A stretch of 64,000 nucleotides of DNA from NCBI RefSeq assembly GCF_014199295.1, contig NZ_JACIJH010000017.1:1-64000 (forward strand), given 5' to 3'. Every line of letters starts with the position of its first letter. Within the stretch, counting starts at the first letter, position 1. The translations under genes were made by a program, and so were the position numbers. This DNA is from Sphingopyxis panaciterrulae (lineage in GTDB: Bacteria; Pseudomonadota; Alphaproteobacteria; Sphingomonadales; Sphingomonadaceae). The notes under the pieces were generated by a model that was not told where the DNA came from, did not search any database, and was given only the letters and a program-made list of their open reading frames with translations. Below are positions 37,140 to 45,837 of the stretch, piece after piece.

Positions 37140-39172
37140 AGCCCGAGCCCCAGCTGCTCGCCGCCGTGCGACACCGCCTCGTCCATCGCATGACCGATCA
37201 GCACCGGCGCGAGCGGACGGATCCGGTCCATGAGTTTCTTGTCGATCGCGGGATCGGCGTCGTCGTCGATGCCGAGCGGATTGGTCGGGCGCGCGGTCTC
37301 GACGCGCTGCTCCGGCTGTTCGGCGAGTTCGGGCTCCTTCGCCTGCTGCGCGCCGCCGTCCTCGACCAGCTTGTCGTCGGCGCCATACACATCGATGTCG
37401 GCAGCGACCGGCTCTGCGACGCAGCCGCTCCAATCGTCGCCGCGTGTTGCCGGTCGATCGGCATAGCCGCCATGGGCGAGTTCGGGCGCGGCGCCGAGGC
37501 GCGCCTTGAAGTTGGCGTCCTCGAAATAGCGCAGCTTCTTCGCGCGGATCGGCGCCAGCCCGGCGACGAGCACCAGCTCGTCGGTCGCCGGCAGCTGCAT
37601 GACCTCGCCGGGCGTGAGCAGTGCGCGCGCGGTTTCCTGCCGGCTGACCATGACGTGGGCGAGCCAGGGCGCGAGGCGGTGCCCGGCATAGTTGCGCATC
37701 GCGCGCTGTTCGGTCGCGGTGCCGAGCGCGTCCGAGATGCGCTTCGCGGTGCGCTCGTCGTTGGTCGCGAAGGCGACGCGGACATGACAATTGTCGAGGA
37801 TGGCGTTGTTCTCGCCATAGGCCTTGGAAATCTGGTTGAGCGACTGCGCGATCAGGAAAGCCCGGATGCCGTAGCCGGCCATGAACGCGAGCGCGGTCTC
37901 GAAGAAGTCGAGCCTCCCAAGCGCCGGAAACTCGTCGAGCATCAGCAGGAGGTCGTGGCGGCGTGCGGTCGAGCGCCGGTCGTCCAGCTTCTCGGTGAGG
38001 CGGCGACCGATCTGGTTGAGGATCAGGCGGACCAGCGGCTTGGTCCGCGAAATATCCGACGGCGGAATGACGAGATAGAGCGAGAGCGGCCGCTCGGCGG
38101 CGACGAGATCGGCGATCCGCCAGTCGCAGCCCGACGTCACCGCGGCGACGGTGGGATCGCGATAAAGCCCGAGGAACGACATGGCGGTCGAAAGCACGCC
38201 CGAGCGCTCATTCTCGCTCTTGTTGAGGAGTTCGCGCGCCGCCGAGGCGACGACCGGATGGACCCGAGGTTCCTCCGCCGTCCCGAGATGGTTGGTGCGC
38301 ATCATCGCGACGAGCGTCGCGGCGAAGCTGCGCGAAGGATCGGAGAGAAAGGTCGCGACGCGCGCGAGCGTCTTTTCCTCCTCGGCGTAAAGGATGTGGA
38401 GGATCGCGCCGACGAGCAGCGAATGCGACGTTTTTTCCCAGTGATTTCGCCGCTCGAGCGCGCCTTCCGGGTCGACGAGAATATCGGCGATATTCTGGAC
38501 GTCGCGGACTTCGCAGGCGCCCTTGCGCACCTCGAGCAGCGGATTGTAGCGTGCCGAGCGCACGTCGGTTGGGTCGAAGTAGAGGCAATGCGAGAAACGC
38601 GAACGCCACGCCGCGGTCAGCTGCCAATTCTCGCCCTTGATGTCGTGGACCACGGCCGAGCCGGTCCAGCTGAGCAAGGTCGGAACGACGAGCCCGACAC
38701 CCTTCCCGCTTCGCGTCGGCGCGAACGCCATGACATGCTCGGGACCGGCGTGGCGCAGATAGCGGCCCGACAGGCGCCCGAGAAACACACCGGCATCGCC
38801 GCGCAGCCCGGCGGCATCGATCTCGCGCTCCTTCGCCCAGCGCGCCGAGCCATAGGTGGTGACCTGTCCTTTCTGGCGCGCGCGCCAGAGCGAGCCGCCG
38901 ATCGCCGCGCCGCAACCGATGAAACCGCTCGCCGCCGCAAGCGAACCCGCCTTGTCGAAGACGTGCGGCGCATAGGCCTCATACTGATACCACCACGGAA
39001 AGAGGTCCCACGGCCGATAGACCGGCACTCCCCCGAGGTGGAGCCACGGCGTGCCAAGCTCGGGCTGATAGCCGAGCATGGCGGCTGCCCATTGCGTAGC
39101 GGCCCAGACGCCGAGAATCACGATCGCGAAGACGATCAGGATCTGGCCGATGAGTAATTTGGTCGGGGTCAT
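37136..39172 (-). CDS. traG: Type IV coupling protein TraG (VirD4-like)
   Basis: The product has 678 residues, with two N-terminal TM helices (about residues 6-33 and 78-95), then YGSARWAKEREI. The P-loop is APTRSGKGVGLVVP, SWTGSAVVHDIKGEN follows, and Walker B is LLLMLDEFPALG, with IAQSLNQI after it. It recruits the relaxase-DNA complex to the trb channel and pumps DNA. It is the first visible gene of the transfer operon. Its upstream region is now occupied by repeats and the IS91 element, so its original promoter or upstream relaxase genes may have been separated. Confidence 0.95.
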   Translation of the reverse strand: MTPTKLLIGQILIVFAIVILGVWAATQWAAAMLGYQPELGTPWLHLGGVPVYRPWDLFPWWYQYEAYAPHVFDKAGSLAAASGFIGCGAAIGGSLWRARQKGQVTTYGSARWAKEREIDAAGLRGDAGVFLGRLSGRYLRHAGPEHVMAFAPTRSGKGVGLVVPTLLSWTGSAVVHDIKGENWQLTAAWRSRFSHCLYFDPTDVRSARYNPLLEVRKGACEVRDVQNIADILVDPEGALERRNHWEKTSHSLLVGAILHILYAEEEKTLARVATFLSDPSRSFAATLVAMMRTNHLGTAEEPRVHPVVASAARELLNKSENERSGVLSTAMSFLGLYRDPTVAAVTSGCDWRIADLVAAERPLSLYLVIPPSDISRTKPLVRLILNQIGRRLTEKLDDRRSTARRHDLLLMLDEFPALGRLDFFETALAFMAGYGIRAFLIAQSLNQISKAYGENNAILDNCHVRVAFATNDERTAKRISDALGTATEQRAMRNYAGHRLAPWLAHVMVSRQETARALLTPGEVMQLPATDELVLVAGLAPIRAKKLRYFEDANFKARLGAAPELAHGGYADRPATRGDDWSGCVAEPVAADIDVYGADDKLVEDGGAQQAKEPELAEQPEQRVETARPTNPLGIDDDADPAIDKKLMDRIRPLAPVLIGHAMDEAVSHGGEQLGLGL

Positions 39173-39245
39173 GATGAGGCTCCCGTCCGGACAGCCTTGT
39201 CCGGACCCGAGCCCATAAAATCCGCGCTAGGCGGCCAAACTTACA

Positions 39246-39282
39246 GTACGTCTCCGACGCACCGAGGTACGTCTCCGACGCA
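39246..39282. repeat. Two 16-bp perfect direct repeats upstream of traG
   Basis: GTACGTCTCCGACGCA occurs at 39246-39261 and again at 39267-39282, a 21-bp period (two helical turns). The pair lies 74 bp upstream of the traG start and 146 bp before the IS91 recombinase gene. It could be a regulator-binding pair for traG or part of the IS91-element left end. Confidence 0.7.
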
Positions 39283-39427
39283 TTTCGAACCACAATGGCC
39301 GATGCACGAACCGCTGCGCGGATTGGTGCTATTGTCGATGTAAAGCGGCCCAGCGAGCGCCGCGCCTGATTGAACGTCCGCGGCCAGAGGCAGACCCTTT
39401 CGACTCCTTCAACTGAGGAGTCGAACG

Positions 39428-40336
39428 ATGAACGAGCTTATCCAGATTGGCCCGATCAGCCCGCTGCGCCAGCGGCTGATCGACGACATGACCATGCGCC
39501 GCTTCTCGAAGGAGACGCAGCGTAATTATCTGCGCGACGTCGGACGGTTCGCGACCTGGCTCGGGCGCTCGCCGCACACCGCGAGCGCCGAGGATATCCG
39601 GCAGTTCCAGATCGAGCAGCAACAGGCGGGCGTCCCCGCGCCGACGATGAACAGCATCGTTGGCGCGCTGAGATTCTTCTTCACGCACACGCTCGACCGC
39701 CCCGACCTCGCGCGCAAGCTCGTCCGCACCAAGCAGGTTCGCAAGATCCCGGTGGTGCTGACGATGGCCGAGGTGAAGCGCCTGCTCGATGCGACCCGCA
39801 GCCTCAAGCACCAGGCCGCGCTGTCGGTCGCCTATGGCGCGGGCTTGCGCGTCGCCGAGGTGTCGGCGCTGAAGGTCACCGATATCGACAGCAAGCGGAT
39901 GCTGCTACGGATCGAGCGCGGCAAGGGCGGCCGCTACCGCAACGCCATGCTGCCCGAAGGCCTGCTCCTGTTGCTGCGCGACTGGTGGCGCGCCGGACGT
40001 CAGCAGGGCATCCTCGTTCCCGGCGGCTGGCTCTTCCCCGGACAGAGCGCCGCAGCGCCGATCAGCACGCGCCAGCTCTACCGCGTCGTCGTCGAAGCCG
40101 CCGAGGCCGCCGATATCGACAAGCGCGTCGGACCGCATACCCTGCGCCACAGCTTCGCCACCCATCTGCTCGAGGATGGCGTCGATATCCGCGTCATCCA
40201 GGCGCTGCTCGGCCACGCCAAGCTAAACACCACCGCCTTCTATACGCAGGTTGCCACCAAGACCGTTCGCTCGATCGTCAGTCCTCTCGACAGGCTCGCG
40301 CTCGCATCGCCGAGCGAGGAGGCGCCTGACGGTTAG
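39428..40336 (+). CDS. Tyrosine recombinase accompanying the IS91 transposase
   Basis: This 302-residue XerD-like phage integrase has a SAM-like N-terminal domain (LIDDMTMRRFSKETQRNYLRDVGRF, about residues 18-42). The catalytic Arg is in YGAGLRVAEV, then HTLRHSFATHLL and LLGHAKLNTTAFYTQV with the nucleophilic Tyr. An integrase gene just upstream of an IS91 transposase is a recurring pair in proteobacteria. Its role in the element's movement is not known to me. Confidence 0.9.
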   Translation: MNELIQIGPISPLRQRLIDDMTMRRFSKETQRNYLRDVGRFATWLGRSPHTASAEDIRQFQIEQQQAGVPAPTMNSIVGALRFFFTHTLDRPDLARKLVRTKQVRKIPVVLTMAEVKRLLDATRSLKHQAALSVAYGAGLRVAEVSALKVTDIDSKRMLLRIERGKGGRYRNAMLPEGLLLLLRDWWRAGRQQGILVPGGWLFPGQSAAAPISTRQLYRVVVEAAEAADIDKRVGPHTLRHSFATHLLEDGVDIRVIQALLGHAKLNTTAFYTQVATKTVRSIVSPLDRLALASPSEEAPDG

Positions 40337-40341
40337 GGTTC

Positions 40342-41532
40342 GTGCGCGCCTCGCTCGAGGTCGCCGACATCTTCCGTGCCGCGGGGCCAACCTATCGCAC
40401 GGCCCATGCCGGGCATCTGAGCCTGCATCAGCTGAGGATCATGTCGGCGATCGAACATTGCCGCACCGCCGCGCTCGGCGGTCATGTCGAGGCCTGTACC
40501 GACTGCGGGCACTGGCGGATCGCCTATAACAGCTGCCGCAACCGGCACTGCCCCAGGTGCCAGGGCGCCGCCGCGCGCAGCTGGCTCGAAGCGCGCGAGG
40601 CCGACCTGCTCCCGGTCGGCTATTTCCACGTCGTCTTTACGCTGCCTGCCGAGGTCGCCGCGATCGCCTATTACAACAAGGCGCTGGTCTATGATCTGCT
40701 GTTCAAGGCGGCGGCCGATACGATGCTGACCATCGCCGCCGACCCGAAGCACCTCGGCGCCCGGATCGGTATCACCGCCGTCCTCCATACCTGGGGCTCG
40801 GCGCTCACCCATCATCCGCACATCCATATGATCGTGCCCGGCGGCGGCATCTCGCGCGATGGAACGCGCTGGATATCGGCACGCCCCGCCTTCCTGCTCC
40901 CGGTTCGCGTGCTCGGCGCGCTGTTTCGTCGCCTGTTCCTCACCCGACTGCGCGCGCTGCACGATGCCGGCAGGCTCGCATTCTTCGGCACCATGTCCCA
41001 ACTTGCCGAGCGGCGCGCGTTCCTTCGCCACCTGTCACCCGTCAGGAAGAAGCGCTGGGTCGTCTACGCCAAGCCGCCGTTCGCCGGGCCCGAGGCCGTG
41101 CTCGCCTATCTGTCACGCTACACCCACCGGGTCGCCATATCGAACAGCCGCCTCCTCCGCTTCGACGAAGCCGGGGTCACCTTCCGCTACAAGGATTATC
41201 GCAAGGCCGGCGCCACACGGCAGCAGGTCATGACCCTGGCCGCCGACGAGTTCATCCGCCGTTTCCTCCTCCACGCCCTGCCGCGCGGATTTCACCGGAT
41301 CCGTCACTATGGCCTGCTCGCCAGCGCCAGGCGCAAGGCTCATCTCGAACGCGCACGCCGCCTGCTCGATGTCGCACCTCCACCGACCGAGGAACCACCT
41401 GAAGAACCCGAGGTCCGGCCGACCTGCCCCTGCTGCGGCGGCACGATGATCATCATCGAGGTGTTCGAACGCCGCTATCAGCCTCGCGCGCCGCCACCGC
41501 CATCCCTCGCATCCGGGACACCTGCGCCGTGA
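40342..41532 (+). CDS. IS91-family transposase (zinc-binding, HUH/Y1)
   Basis: This 396-residue protein starts at GTG 40342, 5 bp after the recombinase stop. The N-terminal zinc finger is CTDCGHWRIAYNSCRNRHCPRCQG. The HUH-type motif is HPHIHMIVPGGG at about residue 158, with a Tyr in YLSRYTHRVAISNSRL at about 265. It moves DNA by a rolling-circle-like mechanism and can mobilise flanking sequence. A CxxC pair near the C-terminus (CPCCGG) is also present. Confidence 0.93.
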   Translation: MRASLEVADIFRAAGPTYRTAHAGHLSLHQLRIMSAIEHCRTAALGGHVEACTDCGHWRIAYNSCRNRHCPRCQGAAARSWLEAREADLLPVGYFHVVFTLPAEVAAIAYYNKALVYDLLFKAAADTMLTIAADPKHLGARIGITAVLHTWGSALTHHPHIHMIVPGGGISRDGTRWISARPAFLLPVRVLGALFRRLFLTRLRALHDAGRLAFFGTMSQLAERRAFLRHLSPVRKKRWVVYAKPPFAGPEAVLAYLSRYTHRVAISNSRLLRFDEAGVTFRYKDYRKAGATRQQVMTLAADEFIRRFLLHALPRGFHRIRHYGLLASARRKAHLERARRLLDVAPPPTEEPPEEPEVRPTCPCCGGTMIIIEVFERRYQPRAPPPPSLASGTPAP

Positions 41533-42112
41533 CCCGGCACGGCCTGGCACCAACACGATCCAGCGCAGACCCGCGCCTGGAAGCGGACCCGCTCGCGCCG
41601 ACCCTGCCCATAAGCGGACATCGCACGCCCAAAATCGGACGGTCCGACTTTCAGCGTCCGCTTTCGCGATCCATATCCCGACGGTCCGTTCTCAGATGCG
41701 TCTGCTTTTGGACGGCATCTGGCTACCCCAGCATCAGCGCAAAACAGCTTTCCCCATAGCTCGGCTCATGACCACCGCGGTTCGGGCACCGAAGACTTTC
41801 TGACGCCTGGCGGCGTCTGAAACCCTCAACGATTGCTGACTGACGGCTTACAGGTTCAGAAATAACCAAAGCTGACGTAGCGCGCGCAATGTCGTTGTTC
41901 CCGAAATCCCCAACCGATTGACCGAGAAATGTGGGCACGTATGCCGAAAAGGCCTATATCAGCAAAGTGACCTGAAACTCACCGAGCGACCGCATTTGAA
42001 AGTGATCGAAGCGACGTAGGGGCGGCGTAGCATTTCGGCCGACGGTCGATTTCCCAACGAAGGCGCGCGCCTGATCTGAACGCAGCGGCGATGCCGGAGC
42101 GCACCGTGAGCC
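41533..42112. other. Non-coding stretch after the IS91 transposase
   Basis: No supportable gene is seen in these 580 bp. It contains AAGCGGAC at 41581 and 41612 and its inverse GTCCGCTT at 41656, the hairpin at 41635-41647 (TCGGAC/GTCCGA), and CGACGGTCCG at 41679. These cluster within 110 bp and look like an IS end or degenerate IS sequence. From about 41750 the DNA is AT-richer and has no obvious structure up to the stop of the CHAT gene. Confidence 0.5.
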
Positions 42113-44320
42113 TCAAATATCGTACCCCTCGTCCCTCAACAGCGCTTTCGATTTGATGACGATCAATTCGGGATTCCCCAGCTGGATGTATCGAATGGCG
42201 TCGGACGCCGCAATGACTTCGCGCCCCATTTCAGCCGCCCTTTCGGGTTCCAAACCAAGTATTGCCGCGACCGAATGCAGTGCATCGTCCCACCAGTTAT
42301 CCTCACGGTTCGTTGTTGCAGTGATCGCGCGGACGTTGATGTCATGATAGTTCGCCGAAGTGATGGAGCCCGCTTTCAGAAGAGGGCTAATCAGATCGAG
42401 GATGAGGTGCAATCTCAACATCCCAGCCACCACCTCGCTCCAGAGATGGGCACGTCCGTCCTTGCCTGTAACGGCGGGAAGGAATTCCGCCAGACGCCAT
42501 ATCAAACGCGCGACAAGCATGGCGGCGTCGCGAGCATCGACTGGCAGCAAGCTTCCCAGCACGGTGACGGCGCCGCCCGCCAGAAAGGCGTTCGCCGTCG
42601 TTGCATGCGACCGGTCCGCAGCCTGAGTGTCGCAGGCGCTCAGGATGACGATCGGTGGGATTCTGATCTCCGTTTTGAGATCCCAGATCGAAATTTCATC
42701 GCGACCGACGCGAAGTGTCGCCACCCCGTCTGCCCCATCGTGGCCACCGTGCCCGTCAAATATCATGACCGCACCCTGAAAGGCATTGAGAGCCGCGATG
42801 AACTCGCCTCGCGTCGCCACCTTCACGATCCGCAATCTGACTTGGTTGCCGTAAATAGGTTGCCACTCCTCGATCATGTCAAGCAGGATAGCGGAAATCG
42901 GATCCTCCGGGGCCAAGGCGGAGATGATCAAAATGTTCCTGAATGCGTCGGGCGAAAGGTGTATGAGACCGGTGCGGGCGAGAAGGCCGATCTGCAGGTT
43001 GCCCGGCGTCGTCGTTATACGCGAGACCGTCTTGCACAAGCCGAGTGGAAGGCCGTTTATGGGCAGCCACTCAAGTGGCGCATCGGCGACCAGCTTCACT
43101 CCCGTCTGCGAGCTGGCAATTACCCGGAGGAGTTCAGGTCCGACCGCTTCGGCGAGCCGGAATTGGACTTCTCCGAAAGTCTTGGCGAGTTTGCGGGGCG
43201 ATCTCATCTGATCGGAACGAGCATGGCTCGACATCTGGCGTACCGAGCCGTTGGCACGGTTGACTGCCGATGGCAGGCGAACGGTTGCCGATAAGGTCCC
43301 GGCGGCCGCGAGGCCCGCCGCGACGGTCTGGAACGACACTTCGCGTCGACGAATATCCAGCAACCCCATGGCGATTTCGTCGTCCAGAATATCCCGCCAC
43401 ACCTTCCCGTGACCCAGTAGGCGATAGCCCGTCTGGCGCTGCATCATCCGGACCAGTGCACGTGCGGCGTGCCCGCGCTTGCCGGACGGCACTCCCAAGC
43501 CTTCCTTGTAAATGTGCGAGTAGAGCGACGGCGCAGTGATATAGATGTCCGGCTGAGGCGGCGTTGTCCGATAAGCAAGCGAAGAGTAGGTCAGTGACCT
43601 GGCGTTCAGAACAAAGTCGGCGAGCTCCGCGATTTCGCGACGATAATCGGCGGGATCCTCCTGCAACAACTTCTCAGACTCGATGAAGGCGTAGCCCACT
43701 CCCTCCAGAGACATAAGATTGGGAATGACCACATTATGCCCCGGCACCGGACGGCCGAACGGAAAGGTCGGGCGCGGTGCCCATTTCTCTAGACCTTCGC
43801 GAACAAGTCTCGAATCCAGTGTGGGGTCGGCTTGCATGGCAAGTTCGAACGTCTCCCGAAAATGGTCGAGAAGGTGCCGGGCTTCAATATCGCGAAGCCG
43901 GATCCGTCCGCGACCATCAATCTCGCTGATATGGAGCGGGGGAATAGCCTGCGACGCGATCCAGCGATCGACTTTTCGCGCGGTCGAACGATCGCAGGTC
44001 ATCATTACCCAGAAGGGGCGGAACGCTGATATCGCTAGGCCGTCGATTGCATAGGCCGCGGCAGGATTCCATCGCCATGCGGCAACGCCATTTGTCCTTC
44101 GCCCGGCCTGGGCCTGAATCGGAAGCGCGGGCTCAAGCACATCTGCCGGGAGCGAGGCAACCGCACGAACGAGGTTCCACGCTTCGGTGATCCCGAAGGA
44201 AAAGCCTTGGAAGGGACTGGCTTTCCAAGGGTCGTCCTCGGGAATAACAACGAAATAGTCTATTTCGGGCCGCATCACTCGCGGTGGCGGACCCTCGCCG
44301 AAAGATGCGGAAGCACTCAA
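42113..44320 (-). CDS. CHAT-domain (caspase-like) protease protein
   Basis: The protein is about 735 residues. The C-terminal third is a CHAT peptidase domain. The catalytic His is in IFDGHGGHDGADG (about residue 523) and the catalytic Cys in VILSACDTQAADRSH (about 562), followed by FLAGGAVTVLGSLLPVDARDAAMLV, a typical CHAT layout. The N-terminal ~400 residues have no recognised domain and may be the sensor. I chose TTG 44320 because it overlaps the methyltransferase stop as TTGA, like other couplings here; GTG 44365 or ATG 44275 are alternatives. The gene is last in a three-gene unit with a methyltransferase and a membrane protein. CHAT proteases act in several abortive-infection systems, so a protease effector role is likely but inferred. 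Confidence 0.85.
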   Translation of the reverse strand: MSASASFGEGPPPRVMRPEIDYFVVIPEDDPWKASPFQGFSFGITEAWNLVRAVASLPADVLEPALPIQAQAGRRTNGVAAWRWNPAAAYAIDGLAISAFRPFWVMMTCDRSTARKVDRWIASQAIPPLHISEIDGRGRIRLRDIEARHLLDHFRETFELAMQADPTLDSRLVREGLEKWAPRPTFPFGRPVPGHNVVIPNLMSLEGVGYAFIESEKLLQEDPADYRREIAELADFVLNARSLTYSSLAYRTTPPQPDIYITAPSLYSHIYKEGLGVPSGKRGHAARALVRMMQRQTGYRLLGHGKVWRDILDDEIAMGLLDIRRREVSFQTVAAGLAAAGTLSATVRLPSAVNRANGSVRQMSSHARSDQMRSPRKLAKTFGEVQFRLAEAVGPELLRVIASSQTGVKLVADAPLEWLPINGLPLGLCKTVSRITTTPGNLQIGLLARTGLIHLSPDAFRNILIISALAPEDPISAILLDMIEEWQPIYGNQVRLRIVKVATRGEFIAALNAFQGAVMIFDGHGGHDGADGVATLRVGRDEISIWDLKTEIRIPPIVILSACDTQAADRSHATTANAFLAGGAVTVLGSLLPVDARDAAMLVARLIWRLAEFLPAVTGKDGRAHLWSEVVAGMLRLHLILDLISPLLKAGSITSANYHDINVRAITATTNREDNWWDDALHSVAAILGLEPERAAEMGREVIAASDAIRYIQLGNPELIVIKSKALLRDEGYDI

Positions 44321-44931
44321 CGCTCGTGCCCGTCCACATGGTGCACGAACAGGAAACTTCTCCACCGGTGCTGATCACGACCTAGCGCGTCGGGCGATTC
44401 GACGTGCTCAATGCATTCCAGACCTGCACCAGAAGCAGCGGCCAGCAGGTTCGCATCGCTATGGGGATAAAAGACCCCAGTTGGTTCGCCTTCAACGGGT
44501 GCGCGGACATTCACCCACAAATATCCCGCCGCAGCGAGAAGCGCGCGCATTGTCTCGAAACTCTGCGGGATATCGCGCGGCTCGACGAGCATGAGTACGC
44601 CAGAGCAAAGGATGAAATCGTAGCGGAGCGCCTCATCGACGAGCCGGGGTAGGCGCGGCAGCCTATCGTCGACCCAGCGGATGCGCGGATCGCGGTTGGC
44701 AGCAAGGGCTCTAAAGGATGAAGATGGCTCTGCTGCGGTGACGACCAAGCCGCGGTCTGCAAGTGCACGCGCGTCCCGCCCGCTCCCAGCGCCCACGTCG
44801 AGCGCGCTACCTTTTTTCGGCAGAAATGAGACCACGGGGTGGTGGACCGCCTCGAATGTGACCCGATCGTAGTGCTTGGACAGTCCGCGAGCTTTGTCGT
44901 CATAATAGGAGACGCCGTCGGCGACAGTCAT
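44317..44931 (-). CDS. Class I SAM-dependent methyltransferase of the CHAT unit
   Basis: This 204-residue protein starts at ATG 44931, overlapping the stop of the membrane-protein gene (ATGA); GTG 44940 is the other option. SAM-binding motif I is ALDVGAGSGRDARALADRG, an acidic residue follows at VTAAEPS, and FILCSGVLMLVEP is the motif IV region. The sequence resembles small-molecule/protein methyltransferases of the methyltransferase_11/23 type. No target-recognition domain for DNA is seen. Its tight coupling to a CHAT protease gene on both sides of the unit is unusual. The substrate is unknown. Confidence 0.8.
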   Translation of the reverse strand: MTVADGVSYYDDKARGLSKHYDRVTFEAVHHPVVSFLPKKGSALDVGAGSGRDARALADRGLVVTAAEPSSSFRALAANRDPRIRWVDDRLPRLPRLVDEALRYDFILCSGVLMLVEPRDIPQSFETMRALLAAAGYLWVNVRAPVEGEPTGVFYPHSDANLLAAASGAGLECIEHVESPDALGRDQHRWRSFLFVHHVDGHER

Positions 44932-45365
44932 ATCGGGCACGCTGTCTTCGTCACGGCTCCTTCAGGGACTTTGCAGAAATAGTCGGATGGAGTTCTCGCG
45001 GCCATGAAGGAGCCCCCAGCGGCAAGCAGCAGCAGTGTCGAGAAAATACCGACTATGATGAAATTGCTTCCGGTCACGGTTTTCCCATCATATTTGCGGA
45101 TATCGCCAAGAACACGCTGCATCACCCAGCGGAGCCGTATGAGCGCGCCGATCATCAGCAGATTGGCGAGGCCTGCGAAGTTGAGAAGATAGGAACGCCC
45201 CTGATCGGTGAGTTCGAAGCTGGCGACCGCGAACCACAAGCCGCCCGACAACGTCATGATAAGCAGCGGCGACTGCCATAGAAAGCCGTTCAGCGAGCGG
45301 AAATCCTCGCACCGCTGCTGATAGACGAGTGCCTCATCGCGCCCTGATCCCGGATCCTGTGACAT
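44928..45365 (-). CDS. Small membrane protein (3 TM) of the CHAT unit
   Basis: The product has 145 residues. The start is ATG 45365 after a strong GGGGGAG ribosome-binding site; an ATG 21 bp upstream is less well placed. Predicted TM helices are LLIMTLSGGLWFAVASF, LLNFAGLANLLMIGALI and FIIVGIFSTLLLLAAGGSF. A cytosolic N-terminal segment (EALVYQQRCEDFRSLNGFLWQSP) precedes them. The N-terminus and spacing recall small membrane proteins that serve as pore-type effectors or anchors in defence loci, but I cannot name the family. It is the first gene of the unit, 166 bp downstream of the phosphorothioation operon's last gene. Confidence 0.75.
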   Translation of the reverse strand: MSQDPGSGRDEALVYQQRCEDFRSLNGFLWQSPLLIMTLSGGLWFAVASFELTDQGRSYLLNFAGLANLLMIGALIRLRWVMQRVLGDIRKYDGKTVTGSNFIIVGIFSTLLLLAAGGSFMAARTPSDYFCKVPEGAVTKTACPI

Positions 45366-45531
45366 TCGCTCCCCCTTCACCATCATTCCTGTGCGTAAAC
45401 TACCCAGTTTGCCAGCGGACCGCCTCGATGTAATATCAAATCGTCAGAATTTGGATGTGGTGACAATCAACGCCCGGTACAATATCCATCCAAAGCCCCT
45501 CCCCGGACCGCTTGTCCTGTTCGATGATCCG

Positions 45532-45825
45532 CTAAAATATGTCGTCCATCCCCAGGGCATCTCGCAGAATGCGCGCTTCGCGGTGCTCGCCGCCCGAGGG
45601 AACAATGAAATGCAAATAGCGCTTCTCGCCCGAAGCGGCGAGCTCGGCATGGCGCGCCACCAGCGAATTGATCGTAATCTTCGTCTCAATATAGATGTCG
45701 TTGACCCGCCGATCATAGACGCGCTTCGCGCCCAGAAGCGCCGGGCTTGCTACGCCGGCATTCGAAGGCGCCTCCCCCTGTTCGCCGGCCCCTGAGCGAG
45801 CGCCTTTTGTCGGAGCTCAAATCAT
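45532..45825 (-). pseudogene. Small gene at the end of the phosphorothioation operon, with a TGA stop at codon 3
   Basis: A perfect AGGAGG ribosome-binding site and an ATG lie 12 bp after the methyltransferase stop, but the frame reads Met-Ile-stop (TGA at 45817-45819). The same frame then stays open for about 94 codons with protein-like composition (KRVYDRRVNDIYIETKIT, LAASGEKRYLHFIVPSGG, ending LGMDDIF). The neighbouring frame (ADDLSSDKRRSL) also looks coding just after the start, so a 1-base frameshift in the GGGG/GGGGG runs is an alternative. The product is not recognised. Either the gene is freshly broken, a read error exists, or translation starts unconventionally. Confidence 0.5.
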
Positions 45826-45837
45826 CGGCAATCCTCC

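Larger units (their letters stand above)
39283..41690 (+). mobile_element. IS91-family element with accessory tyrosine recombinase (approximate limits)
   Basis: Two plus-strand genes, a tyrosine recombinase and an IS91-type Y1 HUH transposase, are separated by 5 bp and lie opposite to all surrounding ICE genes. Exact ends are not defined. Past the transposase there are short repeated AAGCGGAC motifs and a TCGGAC-G-GTCCGA hairpin (41581-41690), which could be the rolling-circle end. Limits given are estimates. Confidence 0.7.

Noticed and set aside
39246..39282. Repeat pair as a CRISPR array
   Set aside because: Only two 16-bp copies with a 5-bp gap; no spacer-sized intervals and no cas genes.
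45391..45795. Plus-strand 134-residue frame in the gap of the defence region
   Set aside because: Antisense to the better-supported broken small gene at 45532-45825 on the minus strand, which has a strong ribosome-binding site and operon context.
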